Assembly: GCA_008477525.1 (NCBI GenBank)
Contig: SPDT01000003.1
Span: 1,178,001-1,242,000 of the forward strand
Source: Hypomyces perniciosus
Taxonomy: Eukaryota; Ascomycota; Sordariomycetes; Hypocreales; Hypocreaceae
Direction of reading: 5' to 3'
Length of the DNA stretch: 64,000 nt
Of the stretch, positions 1 through 11,484 are shown piece by piece. Each line of letters begins with the position of its first letter. The first letter of the stretch is position 1. The notes below the pieces were generated by a model that was given only the letters and a program-made list of their open reading frames with translations, was not told where the DNA came from and did not search any database. The position numbers were made by a program, and so were the translations under genes.

Positions 1-763
1 TTTAGGGTCGCCCCAAGTCTGTCCTGTAAACAATTTTCCTTGGCACTGGCCTTTAGCGATCTGCTAAGTGAGGGTTTTACTGGCCACAAAGCCACGCAAA
101 CGTCGCGGGGTCCCATCGGGGCCCTAACAGCAGCACCATGGATGCCTTGGGCGAGTTCGGCTTCCCTTGGATTGCTGGCGACGACATTCGCTCGTTGGGA
201 TAAGGTATCTTCGGAACCAAAACCCTTAGAGCCTGGAGGCTATGCTTGAACGTTCAGTAGCACAGTCTCTAGAGTAATGGACTAGCTGCAAAGGGTTTTT
301 TCCCCTCATTACATGAGGGGTTTTTCCTATTGCTGCGCCTAAGCTTGTTTCGTTTTTTGTCTAACCACGTGTGGATTGCAGCCCTTATAATTTAAGAATG
401 TAACACTCTGGGATCGTCCGTTTTTAGGATGTGGATGGAGCGCCTCTGGGATGACGCGGGGAATGCGGATGCGACACTTTAAGATAAGGCCTGAGCGCTT
501 AGCATATAACGCTTGTAGAAGAATGAGATTATAGGGTTTGGCCCCAGGGTGAGGCACTTTGGAATGAAGTCTTCCGAATTGAGGGCTTCAAGATGTATGC
601 TCTGGGATTGGGGGACTCCGGGATGGTTGGGTTTACTGTATTTAGTGACATACGCAGGGATGCATGCCTGCCCCGCTCGTAATCGCTGTTCAGCCATAAG
701 TCCCCGCACAGGCACACGTAGTGAGCTTCTGAACAAGTGTAGATTCAAACGCTACGAATATAA
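1..763. other. Intergenic, no gene recognised
   Basis: I see no reading frame here with convincing coding character; the short open frames overlap on both strands and resemble nothing known. The one clear structure is a perfect 8-bp inverted repeat, CCCCTCAT at 302-309 and ATGAGGGG at 313-320 around a 3-nt loop, with T-rich sequence on both sides. Its role is unknown. Confidence 0.4.
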
Positions 764-1823
764 CTAAACTCCACCGTACAAGCGCCTTCTTACATTATCT
801 TCAATTCTCGACATTTCCGACAGGTAATCAAAGTTTCCAGAAGCAGCCGCTTCTCCTGCAAATTTGGAAATTTCAGTGCACATCTCAACGGACTGCCTAG
901 GAATGCCGCTTAAGATTCTGGCAGCCAGTTGTTTAATGATCTTGTCATTAGTTCGGGACTTATTCTTCCTGTTGGACACTTAGCAAATGCACAGTCAGTG
1001 GTAATTAGCCCACGTACACGATCCCCTCCGCTGCGTCGGAATATATAAGCAGCAAGAACGCGGATGCTCCAGCTAGCATCTTCCAGCGCACGCCAATTCT
1101 TTTGCGTTCCTTCAACCGACTCCTGATTTGGCTAGGACGCAAATCACCCTCCAAGGCTTGGACACACGCCTCAATGGCAACGGTCGCATCCCCGCGGCCG
1201 GACTCGCCTTGGAAAAAACCACTTTCTCTGAGGGTCCGTATTCTGTTCTCAAGACATTCGAAAAAGCTTAGGAGTCGCACGTAGCCAAATTTTGATGGTA
1301 GTCCCTTGCTCCCTGGATTCATAATGATCTTGTCTAAAATATTTAGTGCAGATTTGATGTTATGTCCTGATATTGGCGCATTTGCATCTAGCGTGGTGTT
1401 CTGAAGCAATGATATCCAGTCAACAAGAGCTGTACGATAGTTCGCAATGAAGAATTCCTCCGCATTTGGTCTGATAAGCGTGTGTGAGAGAGACAATGCT
1501 CTGTCTAGAGTCCATTTTATTTTAGGTCTCCTGCTAGTCGCACCTTTCGGAAAGCAGCTTCTCTTTCCGGGCTGCATTGTTCCTTGTTGAAAAGTTTGAG
1601 AAGGCGTTGTTTGTTGAGTTCTACATTGACAGTTGGAAGCGATGGTGAGCCTTGTCTGACTCCTTCCGTTCTCATCCAGCTCATCGTTCGCTAGTATGTA
1701 ATTCATCCCCTGAAAATTACCTGCTGGATAAATAACTGGAAATGGCATCAGTGTCATTGTAGAATTGGAGTGACAGTAGTGGTACGAAGAGTCAAAATGT
1801 ATCAGACATACGCAGGCGACCAT
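764..1823 (-). CDS. Hypothetical protein, two exons, one predicted membrane segment
   Basis: Unknown function. My model joins exon 1 (1823-1018) to exon 2 (968-764) across a 49-nt intron (1017-969) with donor GTACGT, a CTGAC branch-like site and an ACAG acceptor. The joined frame is 1011 nt, or 336 residues. Without splicing the first exon ends at a stop near 1005. The ATG at 1823 is the first in the frame; the frame is open slightly further upstream but with no ATG. The first ~100 residues are low in recognisable structure and could hold a missed intron. The rest is helix-rich and charged, and a hydrophobic stretch (ASAFLLLIY) near the end of exon 1 could span a membrane. Exon 2 encodes a basic, helical tail ending RRRLYGGV. 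I recognise no family. The splice signals and the preserved frame are what support a real gene. Confidence 0.42.
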
Positions 1824-1855
1824 CCTCTTATATTCTCTTCGGCCCTTGACCAAAC

Positions 1856-2180
1856 TATGGAGCCAAGTTTGTTTTAAACATGCCGAGACCTCAACGACTT
1901 AATTTACGCTAATACTCGGTCCCAGCTACCTCTCATGCTTCTTATATTTCTTATCCAAAATTAAAAATACTAATTTAACTGGCTATTCTCTAACAATGCT
2001 GACCGACAAAACTGTTGGCAAGGCAATCTGATTGCGCTATGCAGAGCCACGGCTAGTGGTCGCAAGTCGCTACAGTGGCCCTGGGATCGGGTTACAACAA
2101 TGTGATTACTAGTAAGTCATCGATTGTTGGTTAAAACGTACTACCAACTTGATTTTAAAATATAACATGGTCCTGGTAAC
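1856..2180. other. Intergenic, AT-rich
   Basis: Nothing gene-like is visible. The stretch around 1930-2000 and 2140-2200 is AT-rich and contains no recognisable promoter or repeat. Confidence 0.4.
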
Positions 2181-2365
2181 TTTAATTAAGAGGAAGAGTG
2201 CTACTGGTATTCTACAAGGGCGAGTTCCCAGTAACCATATTTAGTGAGTGGCTGGTAGCTACTACATACCAGTAACCGCCCTGGGACTGGGTACTGGTAG
2301 CCCCGGCATACCAGTAACCACCCCCAGAACAGGTGCTAGTAACCTCTGCATACTGCCAACTTGAG
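2181..2365. repeat. 42-bp tandem repeat with internal hairpins
   Basis: Units begin with TGGTAG at 2253 and 2295 and with the variant TAGTAA at 2337, exactly 42 bp apart. Each complete unit pairs an ACTGGTA-type motif with a TACCAGT motif 9 bp later, so it can fold into a small hairpin, and continues into TAACC(G/A)CCC. Looser copies of the CCAGTAAC core are scattered from about 2170 to 2580. The same unit recurs once at 30,107-30,142. Confidence 0.65.
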
Positions 2366-3045
2366 TGATCAAAGTTACTGGGAATTAATATCAAGGGTGC
2401 CGGGCATTACCAGTAACATGCGCATGCCTGCTAATACGGTTACTAGAAACAAAATACACCTTTGAATTAAGTTCCCAGTAAAACTTGTATTAGGCCTTGA
2501 TGACATTAGCGGTAACAAAACGCATCCCTGATGAAGTAACCGCCCAGGACAAGATCACGGAGTACCGGCAACCAGTAATTTCACCATTAGTAAGAGGAAA
2601 TGCTGGAAATCACGAGATTTAGATATAGAGAGTGCACTAACCAATCATAAGCTTAAGGGATAACATGCTTGCTGATAGAAGCTGTAAGCTGGCTAAGGCC
2701 GCTGTTTCAACAACCCCGCATTTACTACTTTGCTTCTTCTGATCATGGACATGGAGCTGTGACCCAGAGCCGTAGAATATCCGTTTTGCAAAGCAGCACG
2801 GGGCAGTGCATTCAAGCATCAACCACACTGCGCAAGACCACCAATCCCCCCCAACCCAGGGCAGACTATTTAAACGAGAATATCAGTATTGTTAGGAACA
2901 AAGGTACGGAAGATGCATGACAATACGCTGCCTCGACTAACAGCAAGGCTATCCGCGCCAAAACCCAAGAGCGAGGGTGGAGAACGGTGTATGTGATGCC
3001 GCTGCAATAATAACCCGGTCATTCACCCCCAGACCCCAATGATTG
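2366..3045. other. Intergenic, scattered CCAGTAAC motifs, no gene
   Basis: Degenerate copies of the CCAGTAAC repeat core fade out by about 2580. The open frame at 2669-2920 has no recognisable homology or promoter, and I do not call it a gene. Confidence 0.4.
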
Positions 3046-3049
3046 GTGG

Positions 3050-5885
3050 ATTTTTCGGTACATAGAAGCACGTGCGTGCCGAGTGGGGCGTTTGAAGGCG
3101 TAAACACTGAAGACGGAAATGTTAGGGGAGAGCCTGGCAACAGGGGGTTCGTCCGATTCTTTCTGCTCTCTTCCGAGAACCCCAGAAAAGCCTTGCCCTT
3201 GGAAAGCCCGAAGCAACGGACTTGGTGCGCTAAGGATCCACAATGGACGATGTTGAAGAGCTACGACGCTTACTCCGGGAGGAGCAACAGAAGCGCGAGG
3301 AAGAGCAACACAGGCGCGAGGAAGCGGAGCGTCGTGCATCGGCGGAGCAACAGAAGCGCGAAGAAGAGCAACAAAGGCGCGAGGAAGCGGAGAGTTGTAC
3401 CTTGGAGGAGCAACGTCGACGCAAACAGGCTGAAGAACTATCCATTGAATCGCAGCTACAGACCCTCCCCCAATACATCGAAGCCTGCCACTCGATTGAC
3501 CTTACTATTAAAGTAGTTACAGAGCGCAGTTTAACTACGCAAGGCGCCCCGACCGATCCGACCGGCCGACTATACCCTAAACGAATTATTCCTTAGGAGG
3601 AGTTTTCGACCTTGCAAGAAGAGATTTAGGACCAGCTCTTAACCAGCTCCTCTTTTTTATCCTAACGCCTATTCCTATCTCTTTATTAACTGCAATATAT
3701 CAAATCCTCGCTCTATCTAATTAATAGTGAAGATAGGTTGCGATATATTAAAAGGGATGCCGTTGAAAATGCGATTACGCGGCTAGTGAAGGAGGCATTT
3801 AACGATCTATTAGTATAAGATACTGTCGGCCTTAAAGGAACGATAATATTCGAAAGCTATATGAATCTTGGGGATCCCACCAACTCAATTTCTGAATCCT
3901 TAAAGAAAATGAGTCTTGGCGAAAGTGATGCCCCTTCCACGGCTTTGGCCTTAGCTTTTAAAACGCCAGCTCGCAGGAAACGTCGCAAGGCAAGGGGAAA
4001 GGGAAACCGGGCGGACCAATTCTGCATATACAAGACCTCAGGAGGCCAAATTGTCGCGGCGCTCGCTATCGAGTATAAGGCGCCGCATAAGCTAACCGTT
4101 GATAAGGTCGTTAAAGGGCTTAAAGCAGAAATTCAGCCGGAACGCGATATAATTAACCAGAAAGGCGAGGGCTTCGCCTTTAATGCTAGGTGGCTCTGTG
4201 CCGCTGTTGTTACCCAGCTCTTCTCCTATATAATTGGCAAGGGCATTCAATACGGTTACGTATATACAGGGCAAACTTTAATCTTTCTGCATATCCCCGA
4301 TAACCCCTCTACTGTATTCTTCTCAGTATATATACCGAAACTAGATGTATAGGACGATAACGAAGTAAAACTCTATTGCACGGCGGTCGCACAGGTTTTC
4401 GCTTTTATCCTCTAAGCTCTTAAGGCAAGACCACCGCCTGAATCATAGCACAATAAGGCTGAAAAGCTGGATACTTAGGCTGTAGAATATGATGATATCT
4501 TGCATACCATTTCTCTACAGTCTCGTAAACCTAAATCACCAAAGAATTCTCTTTATAAGGCCTAGCGCTAGAAAAGATTTAAACGCTTACTAATTCGGAC
4601 CTATACCAGATACAGGCCACCAGATAATACCTATCTAGTGCCGACAGATAAGGACGAGGGTCCCCTTTCCCTTACCCTTTATTTAACTCGCTCCTTTCGC
4701 TAGGATAAGAAACCGGCGTTATCGATAGGGAGGGGCTCTGGTTATAGTGCTAGTGTAGAATAGAGCCAGCATAAAGGAACTAAGCCAAGTATATAAAGCC
4801 AGCCATTTTGTATACAGGAATGCCTTTTCGGGTTGGTATATAGTGGATTATTGGACAAGAACTGCCTAAATGTATATTATTACAGAAAAAGGCATATCGG
4901 TCGACTAAAGTTTCTCTAGTTCCTCTACGCCTAGCTTGCTACAGATTAAGGCCACAACGCAGATTGCACGCCACTCTATCTAACTGGTTCACGAGGGTCT
5001 CTTTTCAAGCTGCGGCTATTATCCTATAGCTACACTCTAGTTGCAAAGGGCGTAGAGGGCATAGACTATGCCTTTCTCTAGTATGAAAATGGGATATATA
5101 ACCAACTCCAGGTAATCCAGGGGAAGTATATTCCTGTATATTTTAATAATATAGACCTAGTGCTACTATACTACTATGACTGCAGGGTATATATTAGCTT
5201 TATGCTTCTGAGCTGGGCTAGGAAGCCTGTGTTCTATTGTTTCGAATAAATTACTAAAGCAAGTCTTCTCAAGGGAGCTGTTAAGGCCTTAAAGCAGATT
5301 CATAAACTTTAGGTTCTGCATCATGACGCTAAGATGCGTAATATACTATACAATACAGATACTGGCAATATTATAATTATAGATTTCGAACGGGCTGAGT
5401 TCTGCGGCCATTAACCTTTAGGCTGTATCAGCTTAAATGACTAAGGCTGGAAGAGGAGGCGCGAGATACTACAAAAGCGTAGAAATAGCTTTGCGAGAGA
5501 GCTGCAATTTGCTAAGTATTTAATGGAAAAGGCGATTGGCCTAGCATTTAAATAATCCTCTTGCCTAGCCGTGTCTTTTAGGTTCCGAGCTTCCGCAGCA
5601 AGTGCGCCTCTAAGGCCGCCTATAGACGCTTGCCCTATAGGATATAGTCGAGGCGGATAAGGGTATGCCAACCAGTGATGTTCTTTAAGCAACTAGAGTA
5701 AATCCGGTCTTTTTATTTGAGTGTTTAATGTCCTGGTTATGAAAGATTTCAGTATTTTCTGGTATTTGATATATTTGGTGTGTTTAACCGAATTATAGGA
5801 CTGTTTATACGGGGCTATTACGAAGCAAGACTGTCGCTAGGCTGGTGTGGAGCAAGTGGTATATCTTTTTAGTTCCTCCCCCCTC
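3050..5885 (+). pseudogene. RIP-mutated copy of the nuclease-like/zinc/kinase gene
   Basis: This is a second copy of the gene at 16,680-19,076, with matching flanks on both sides. Its start codon (3243) is preceded by an in-frame TAA, and the frame aligns to the end at 5555. The copy is 2313 bp against 2397 bp in the intact gene. The 84-bp difference is exactly four 21-bp units of the N-terminal repeat, so the rest differs essentially only by substitutions. From about 3500 onward these are overwhelmingly C-to-T and G-to-A (TCA to TTA, CCA to CTA, TGG to TAG), the signature of RIP. The first stop is TAG at 3594-3596 where the intact copy has TGG; many follow. The first 350 bp of coding sequence and the 5' flank are nearly untouched. 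A 163-codon open stretch survives at 3861-4352. It cannot make the full protein. Confidence 0.9.
3279..3383 (+). repeat. Heptad-coding 21-bp repeat, short allele
   Basis: Five 7-residue units (EEQQKRE-type, one EAERRAS) lie at the start of the pseudogene copy. The intact copy has nine. The array is part of a predicted coiled coil. Confidence 0.8.
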
Positions 5886-6104
5886 TCTCTAAAATTAATT
5901 TAATAAGTTGAGTAGCTTGAAAGAATCAGAGATAAGTGTTGGGTATTTTGTTTCCAATATTGTTGTACCATGTTCTAAAAGTCGACGTAAATCGTTGTCA
6001 ATGAGAAGAGGTAAGTCTCAGCGTTAATGCCCTAATTTGTTGACGTCTTGGCCAGGGCAAGACCAAGGTGGCAAGAGGTTTGGTCTAATGGCGGTTCAGA
6101 TGTC

Positions 6105-6990
6105 GTTCTCTAAAGCTAAGCCCTCTGATGCTTGCTGCGAGAAGTTACTTATGGTCGTTGCTGATGATCATTTTCAGTGCAAACACAGGCTGCTATCGAT
6201 GAGAGAATGCAAATTTTGGAATTGCCAGAGAAACCATTACCCTTACACCTCTTTGCGCGCCATGTACAGGCGTTTATGAAGATTTGATCGCCTCCTTCGA
6301 GAGATATACCGGCAAGCTAAGGTTAACTTGATATTTTTTCCTAGCTCCTAGGTCGTGGAAGACCTTAGCCATGTGCTAGGTATGCCCGATTGTCATCTGC
6401 TGAAATTTGGGTTTGGGTCTGTCAAGGTGGAGGTAATGCAACTGCCTCTGCGTTAGGCGGGCGCCTCAATGCTTGCCCAATTAGTGCTGTCCGGCCCCGA
6501 CTCACTTCTTTCGGGAGTCGGTAGGGATTGTCTACCATAGCAAGAGGTAGCTGAAGGCGATTTTCGGTATCGATCCATGAATAGTTGCTTGCTTGCACTC
6601 GCAAACCCACATTTGTTGCCGTCTTAATCCAGGGGATGACTGATTTGCGCAGGAGGGGCTATTGGAAATCTGCTTCTCATGCCCCATCTGTTCCTGAAGC
6701 TGGCAGCACAAAAGCGGCGGCGACGACGGACAGCTACGATGGCGACTGCCAGAACATGGTTACGCGCAAAAGCTGCTAGTCTGCGGTTATCACTACATGT
6801 CGCCACCCCAGACGCCCAACTTACTACAGCAACACCCACAACAGCATTCGGCTCCTTCGGTAGGCATGCAGGAAGATGGGTGTGAGCGAGAAACAAAATC
6901 TCACCAAGACTTGGAGAAAGCACATCACGGGGTGTCCGTGCCACACCTTTGACTCCATGCGGACAAGGCGCAACCATTATTCGGCCTCCA
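6105..6990 (+). repeat. Dispersed repeat A, copy 1 (contains gene-derived sequence)
   Basis: This stretch aligns with 26,765-27,906. It shares a segment with an intron-like 3' end (TTTTCAG near 6175) followed by coding-like sequence, then a long non-coding part containing the same phrases in both copies, ending at GGCCTCCA. In copy 1 the frame after the acceptor still reads residues such as ELPEKPLPLHLF, suggesting the repeat carries part of a former gene. Copy 1 is directly followed by repeat B; copy 2 is not. The family is not recognised. Confidence 0.7.
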
Positions 6991-7300
6991 TATTGGCGCC
7001 GGGGTGGGGCACCATGCCTCCCCTCCACCACCTTTGAGCCGAATCCCGACACGTCTGGTTCGACATCTCTTGCACGTTCTGGATCGGACCACAGGGACAT
7101 TGGCCATCGGATTGGTCAGGCCTTCGGGTCTACTGACTTGATAAAATCGACTCAGAGACAAACGCCAAGTATCCTCTCAGTAATTGTCCACTTTTGGCCT
7201 TAAATGGCTCGTGCTCCAAAAGTCATAAATCGGATATTGTTCATTTATTGGCCTTGAGCCGCGGGGATAATTGATAACACAAGGTAGGTACATACATACG
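6991..7300. repeat. Dispersed repeat B, copy 1 (partial)
   Basis: Nearly identical to 32,523-32,836 and more distantly similar to about 15,610-15,870. All three carry the phrase GGCCTTCGGGTCTAC and the same order of short conserved blocks. It has no coding capacity I trust. It lies immediately after repeat A, so the two may be parts of one larger element. Confidence 0.75.
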
Positions 7301-7412
7301 TACGTACTTGGTTATGACCGAAAAGCCAAAAGGGGAGGAAATATTTGAGCCTAAGCGCGTCGATGCCATATCGGGGTCGACTGAAACGAGTGCTTGCTTT
7401 TTTGGTTTGTAC

Positions 7413-7799
7413 CTAATACGGAGTATGAGACGACCATTTTTTGGACGAGGTGTGGGGCTGGCTTAGTGCGAACATAATGCTTACACTCTCACACAAAGTA
7501 CATGTAAATAACTGGTTACCCGATGTGCCATCAGTATGATTTATGATAGCCAGTACTTGCTGTGTAGTGTGAAGAATCCAGAAATTGCCTCGTGGGAAAG
7601 CAGGAACAGGAAAAAATAAGTTACCTGCCTTGGGGTAAGCCCGCCAAACAGCTACTTCTGGCTTAATGACTACATATAAAACACAGTTGGGGCACGGTAA
7701 AATCCACATGTGGCACATATGGTTGTTGTTTCGGTACAATTTTCTCTTTCGCTTGCAGTCTTTCCTTGCGTCAATAGACCCACATAGTGTGCATAACAT
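7413..7799 (-). CDS. Possible small Cys/His-rich protein
   Basis: The open frame gives 128 residues from the ATG at 7799; it stays open a little further upstream to about 7847, where GTGTAG could be a splice acceptor, so an earlier exon is possible. Near the N-terminus it reads MLCTLCGS, then a basic stretch, then HMCHMW and CPNC. These pairs of Cys and His residues spaced like a zinc-binding site are the only reason to list it. I do not recognise the family. It could be a remnant or a chance frame. Confidence 0.28.
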   Translation of the reverse strand: MLCTLCGSIDARKDCKRKRKLYRNNNHMCHMWILPCPNCVLYVVIKPEVAVWRAYPKAGNLFFPVPAFPRGNFWILHTTQQVLAIINHTDGTSGNQLFTCTLCESVSIMFALSQPHTSSKKWSSHTPY

Positions 7800-7849
7800 G
7801 GTCTTAAAGACGATACAGTGCTGTTCATATTCGGCTTCCTCTTTCACCT

Positions 7850-8605
7850 ACACTATTGTAATATTTGGAAGGACCCACATAATGCGTATTTCTATTTTCT
7901 GACACTGACGCACCAGCGATGAGTCACAGTGCTGCAACAGTTCTTTGAAACTTTTACTTCACGCTTTACCCGTCATTAAGTCAATAAGAATAGGTCCAAA
8001 TCTATGTATATTGAACGATTAATTACGCACTGCTAAGTGTAAACGCCAATAAAGTAGCTATTTTGCAAACTCTTGATATCTTTTGTACGTACCAGTATAG
8101 GGCGGCACTTGTCCAATTTACTATTTACTTACTACTACTCCGTACTTTAAGGCGACATTCTTTGTCGCCAGTTTGTTCCTAAAATATATGTACTCCAGTG
8201 CAATTTTACATAGTAAGGTTAAATTCGGCCACCTCTGCATCTTCCATTTAACCAGGTATAGATGAGTATCTTTATGTACCTGCTGGTCCGTACATTTAGT
8301 CTCTAAAAACAGTGTCTACAAAAGAAGGATACCGAATATGAGCAATACTGTATACAAAATACATATGTCTTGACGATTTTCAAAATTTAGTAATGCCAAC
8401 GTCCGAGATTGAACCTAAGGGAGTAGGCTGCGATGTATGAGTTACAGCAGTTCCCAGCTAAGCACTTCTTAAGCAGGAGCAGAGACTATCCAGCGACTTA
8501 CACATGGTAGTTGCGTACACAGGATGCAGAGCAAACGTCGTACTGGCTCAAATCGCCTAGCCGGCAAAATTCATGGGGACTTGACCACCCTTTAGCACAC
8601 CTGAT
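7850..8605. other. Intergenic, no gene recognised
   Basis: AT-rich sequence with no convincing frame on either strand and no repeat shared with the rest of the window that I could see. Confidence 0.4.
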
Positions 8606-8610
8606 CATTC

Positions 8611-9463
8611 TCAGCACATCTCGATCCGGAAAGATACACCTAGCTTCCTCTCGATGTGATTTATGAAGTGTTTGCAGTCTCCACAAACCTCCCGGCTAAC
8701 ACAGATCCTAGCCTGTACTGCGGGGACCTTTGGTTGAACCTCAGCAAGATCCTGCAGCGCAGCATGTTCTCTGATCCATCGTTCTTTTCCTGTGAGCCCA
8801 CTGCCATCGATGAATGCATATGGCAGCACCATATGCCGGTCAATATAGTACGCAATGAGCTTCTTCTCGGCATGAGAAGCCAAGAATGTTCCAGGGGGTT
8901 CGGCCCCATCGTACTCGTCCGCTTCGAGGTGGTAATGGACCAACTCGCAAAAGTTCCCGGACCCTACACGTCCAGAGACGGTTGTCGATGATGCTTTCTA
9001 CTGCGAAATCAGTTCTCCATCCGCTGGCAGCGCTGATGGATGGAAACATCCTGCCTCTATCTAGTCGAGCGATTGTCTTATACGCATCTGGGATATCATA
9101 CGTCGTCTTGCGTTCAAAATACGTGATTTGATGTTGCCATGAGTTTTGTTCGAGGACGAATCTACCACATCTGGTGCTCTCACTGCTGTTTGGCTGCTGC
9201 ATAATTGTGGCGGACTCGCAGGACTGCAACTCGGTGGCGATAATTCTTCTGTTGGTCTCTGCCTCCGCTTTTTCGACATAATGTTGATGTTTCTGCCGCA
9301 TCTTGATCGTTATGCTCGGCGGTCGCGCATAGAACAAAGCCTTTCGGTCCTTCCGGTCCTTCCGATCCTGGACGTTGGCATCCGCTCCATTTGCGAGCAA
9401 GAACAGTACCACGTCTAGGCTTCCCCAGAGCGCTGCCACCATCAATGTGACGGTCTGGCCCAA
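8611..9463 (-). pseudogene. Ankyrin-repeat / DYW-like deaminase, frameshifted
   Basis: Two overlapping minus-strand frames look like one broken gene. The upstream frame (9463-8840) begins with an ankyrin-type repeat (LMVAALWGSLDVVLFLLANGA), with an in-frame TAA just upstream that cuts off earlier repeats. The downstream frame (8943-8611) holds the deaminase core: HAEKKL, with H and E at 8874-8866, and, about 60 residues later, VCGDCKHF with a C-x2-C pair. This H-x-E plus C-x2-C arrangement is the zinc-binding site of cytidine-deaminase-fold enzymes and most resembles the DYW-type branch (HSEK...CGDC), which in fungi is known fused to ankyrin repeats. The reading frame changes near 8980, where the alternative frame gives a sensible SGNFCELVHYHLE. 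A small duplication (RKDRKDRK) sits in the first part. The zinc residues survive; the gene as a whole appears broken unless the frameshift is a sequence error. Confidence 0.6.
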
Positions 9464-9550
9464 TACTGGCGTATAGGGTTAGGGTTCCCAAGGGATAAAC
9501 CGTAGGTTTATGTTGGCAGGAACGGCGGTATGAGGCTGTAGGCAACGAGA

Positions 9551-9886
9551 TGTTGTCACGATCGGTAGAACTCAGTGTATTCGGTAGATCACTTCAGGTA
9601 TCTGGTGAATAGTAGGGTTCAGGTGATAACTGTTGTTAACGACTGTCTAAGTAACTATACTAATGAGTGCGACTTAGCCAGTCTTATATACAAAGGAAAT
9701 ACATGATGAAGGTATCTGGATCACTGCGCTCACGGTGATCATGGTGATCCGAGATCACGCTTCTGAAGGTGATCCTTCGTGCGATCACTGACTGGGTCGT
9801 GATCCATCCACTGATTGGTTGTTCGTTCCGTGATTCATCCGTTCGTCACGGGACCTGGCCTTCAACCTGGTCGGGTCGTGACAAAA
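9551..9886. mobile_element. Possible solo LTR
   Basis: The segment starts TGTTGTCACGA and ends TCGTGACAAAA, near-perfect inverted ends of the TG...CA type used by LTR retrotransposons. It includes a TATA-like TTATATACAAAG near 9690. No target-site duplication is visible, so the call is tentative. Inside, 9716-9830 is packed with GTGATC/GATCAC palindromic motifs. Confidence 0.35.
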
Positions 9887-9889
9887 AGT

Positions 9890-11480
9890 ATGTATCGGGC
9901 TTTGTGCGCATCGTCCTAGAATCGCCGTACTTCCCTTTAACTCTAGGTACTTCTCAATCCATGAGTGATACTCTCGTACAGTGGTTTTACAGCGGATGTC
10001 TGCTTTTGACCGAACTTACAGGCTAAATTTACCGCCACTTCAGGCTCTTTTACAGAGCAATGTATATTTGAGTACTAGACAAGTGCTATTAGTCAAGCAA
10101 GAAGTATGTTTGTCAACCGGCTGGGTACTCGACTGCATCTATTGCTCAGTCAACATGCTTAGGCAACCTTCGTGTGGTGAACTGGGCACTTCTATGGAAT
10201 GTGATGGAATCCCACAGAATGCTGGCACGCCAGCATGTATGGCCAAACAAAGCGAACCGACAGATTTCCCTTGCGATAAGTAGCACTTGCATCCCTTTGA
10301 CCAGCCCGCCACCATGGATAATGCAGGCTATAATAACCCTATATGACGATGACTACCGGAACCCCAGAGCCTCGTCGTTTCGATTGTATTCTTTAGACAG
10401 TGCGTTCACTGCAGCCAATGGCTTCGACCATCTCGTTAGTAGACAAGTCGCTTTGGATCATATAATTTGATCATGTTGGGAGAGACCGAGTTGCGGCGTG
10501 GTGACTGTTAGCAGCGAGCCAGTTCTGGCTTTACTGGCGTGAAGTAGCCAAGTTCGCTGCCTGGGACGCCCTGAATGGGACAACAACCGTTAGGTGCCAA
10601 TCATTGCTGCCAGGCGCGCGTCATCAAAAAGCCATTTATGTCGCTTCACAACGGTTCCATAGCTGCGCACGGTACTAGCCACAATGCGCCACATGAAGGG
10701 TCCGTGCGGAGACTGAAAAAGCCGTCAGTGAATCCATACAAAATATTGTTTACCGCGATCGGCCTTGTATTCACTTGGCGGAATGGCTCAGCGTTTAGGC
10801 ATCAGTGCCATCAGTGCCCTACTACTATCAGGCCGTAGGGCAGTATCGGTGGTTTTGGTGATCACATGGCAACCCCACTTTGGTTCCACTCCATTTGCTA
10901 CGCAACGCGACGCAGCCTTGGCGACAACCAGTTCTTCACTTGCACATTGAAATTTGGGCAATGCATTTGCACGCCTTCATATATGATGCCCTCTTCGCTT
11001 TCTGAGCACGCAAACTAACACGCAAAAGTCTGATCCCCTGCGGTTCAGAATTTTACCAATAGCGCCTTCCCAGCGCAACCCGGACCTTCTGGGCAACGGA
11101 GCGATCATCCCAACAAATTCCTAAAGTCCGATAGGAAATTCGCTTGACATCGTCAAAAGGTCGAACAAATATGGCACAGAACACGACCACAACAAAAGCT
11201 GATCTGGTATGCTAGATATCGTGGAGGCGACGTGGAACTGGATCTAATTCTAGCAGGAAAGCCGCTGGCAGAACTTCACGACAGTCTCATTTCAGGACTC
11301 TGATAAGAGAGCAGCCCATCATATCGACGCATCCACAATCGAGCGATCCTTTGCATGCGAGTCCTGCGAGGAGATATTGTTTCAAGATGGAGACAGCTCA
11401 ACTCTCTTTCGAACAGCGGGAAGTGGACAAATGAAGCTGCCACCTGGCATACGCGTTAGGGCAAAGGGAGGATCAGCCAA
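9890..11480. other. Intergenic, no gene recognised
   Basis: Several short frames are open on the plus strand but overlap each other and resemble nothing. Parts have the patchy look of old mobile-element debris, but I cannot assign a family. A 7-bp inverted repeat (GCCCTAC...GTAGGGC) is near 10,815-10,842. Confidence 0.35.
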
Positions 11481-11484
11481 GTGT

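Noticed and set aside
9180..9545. 121-codon minus-strand frame
   Set aside because: Overlaps the ankyrin-deaminase frame in another register and has no recognisable motif.
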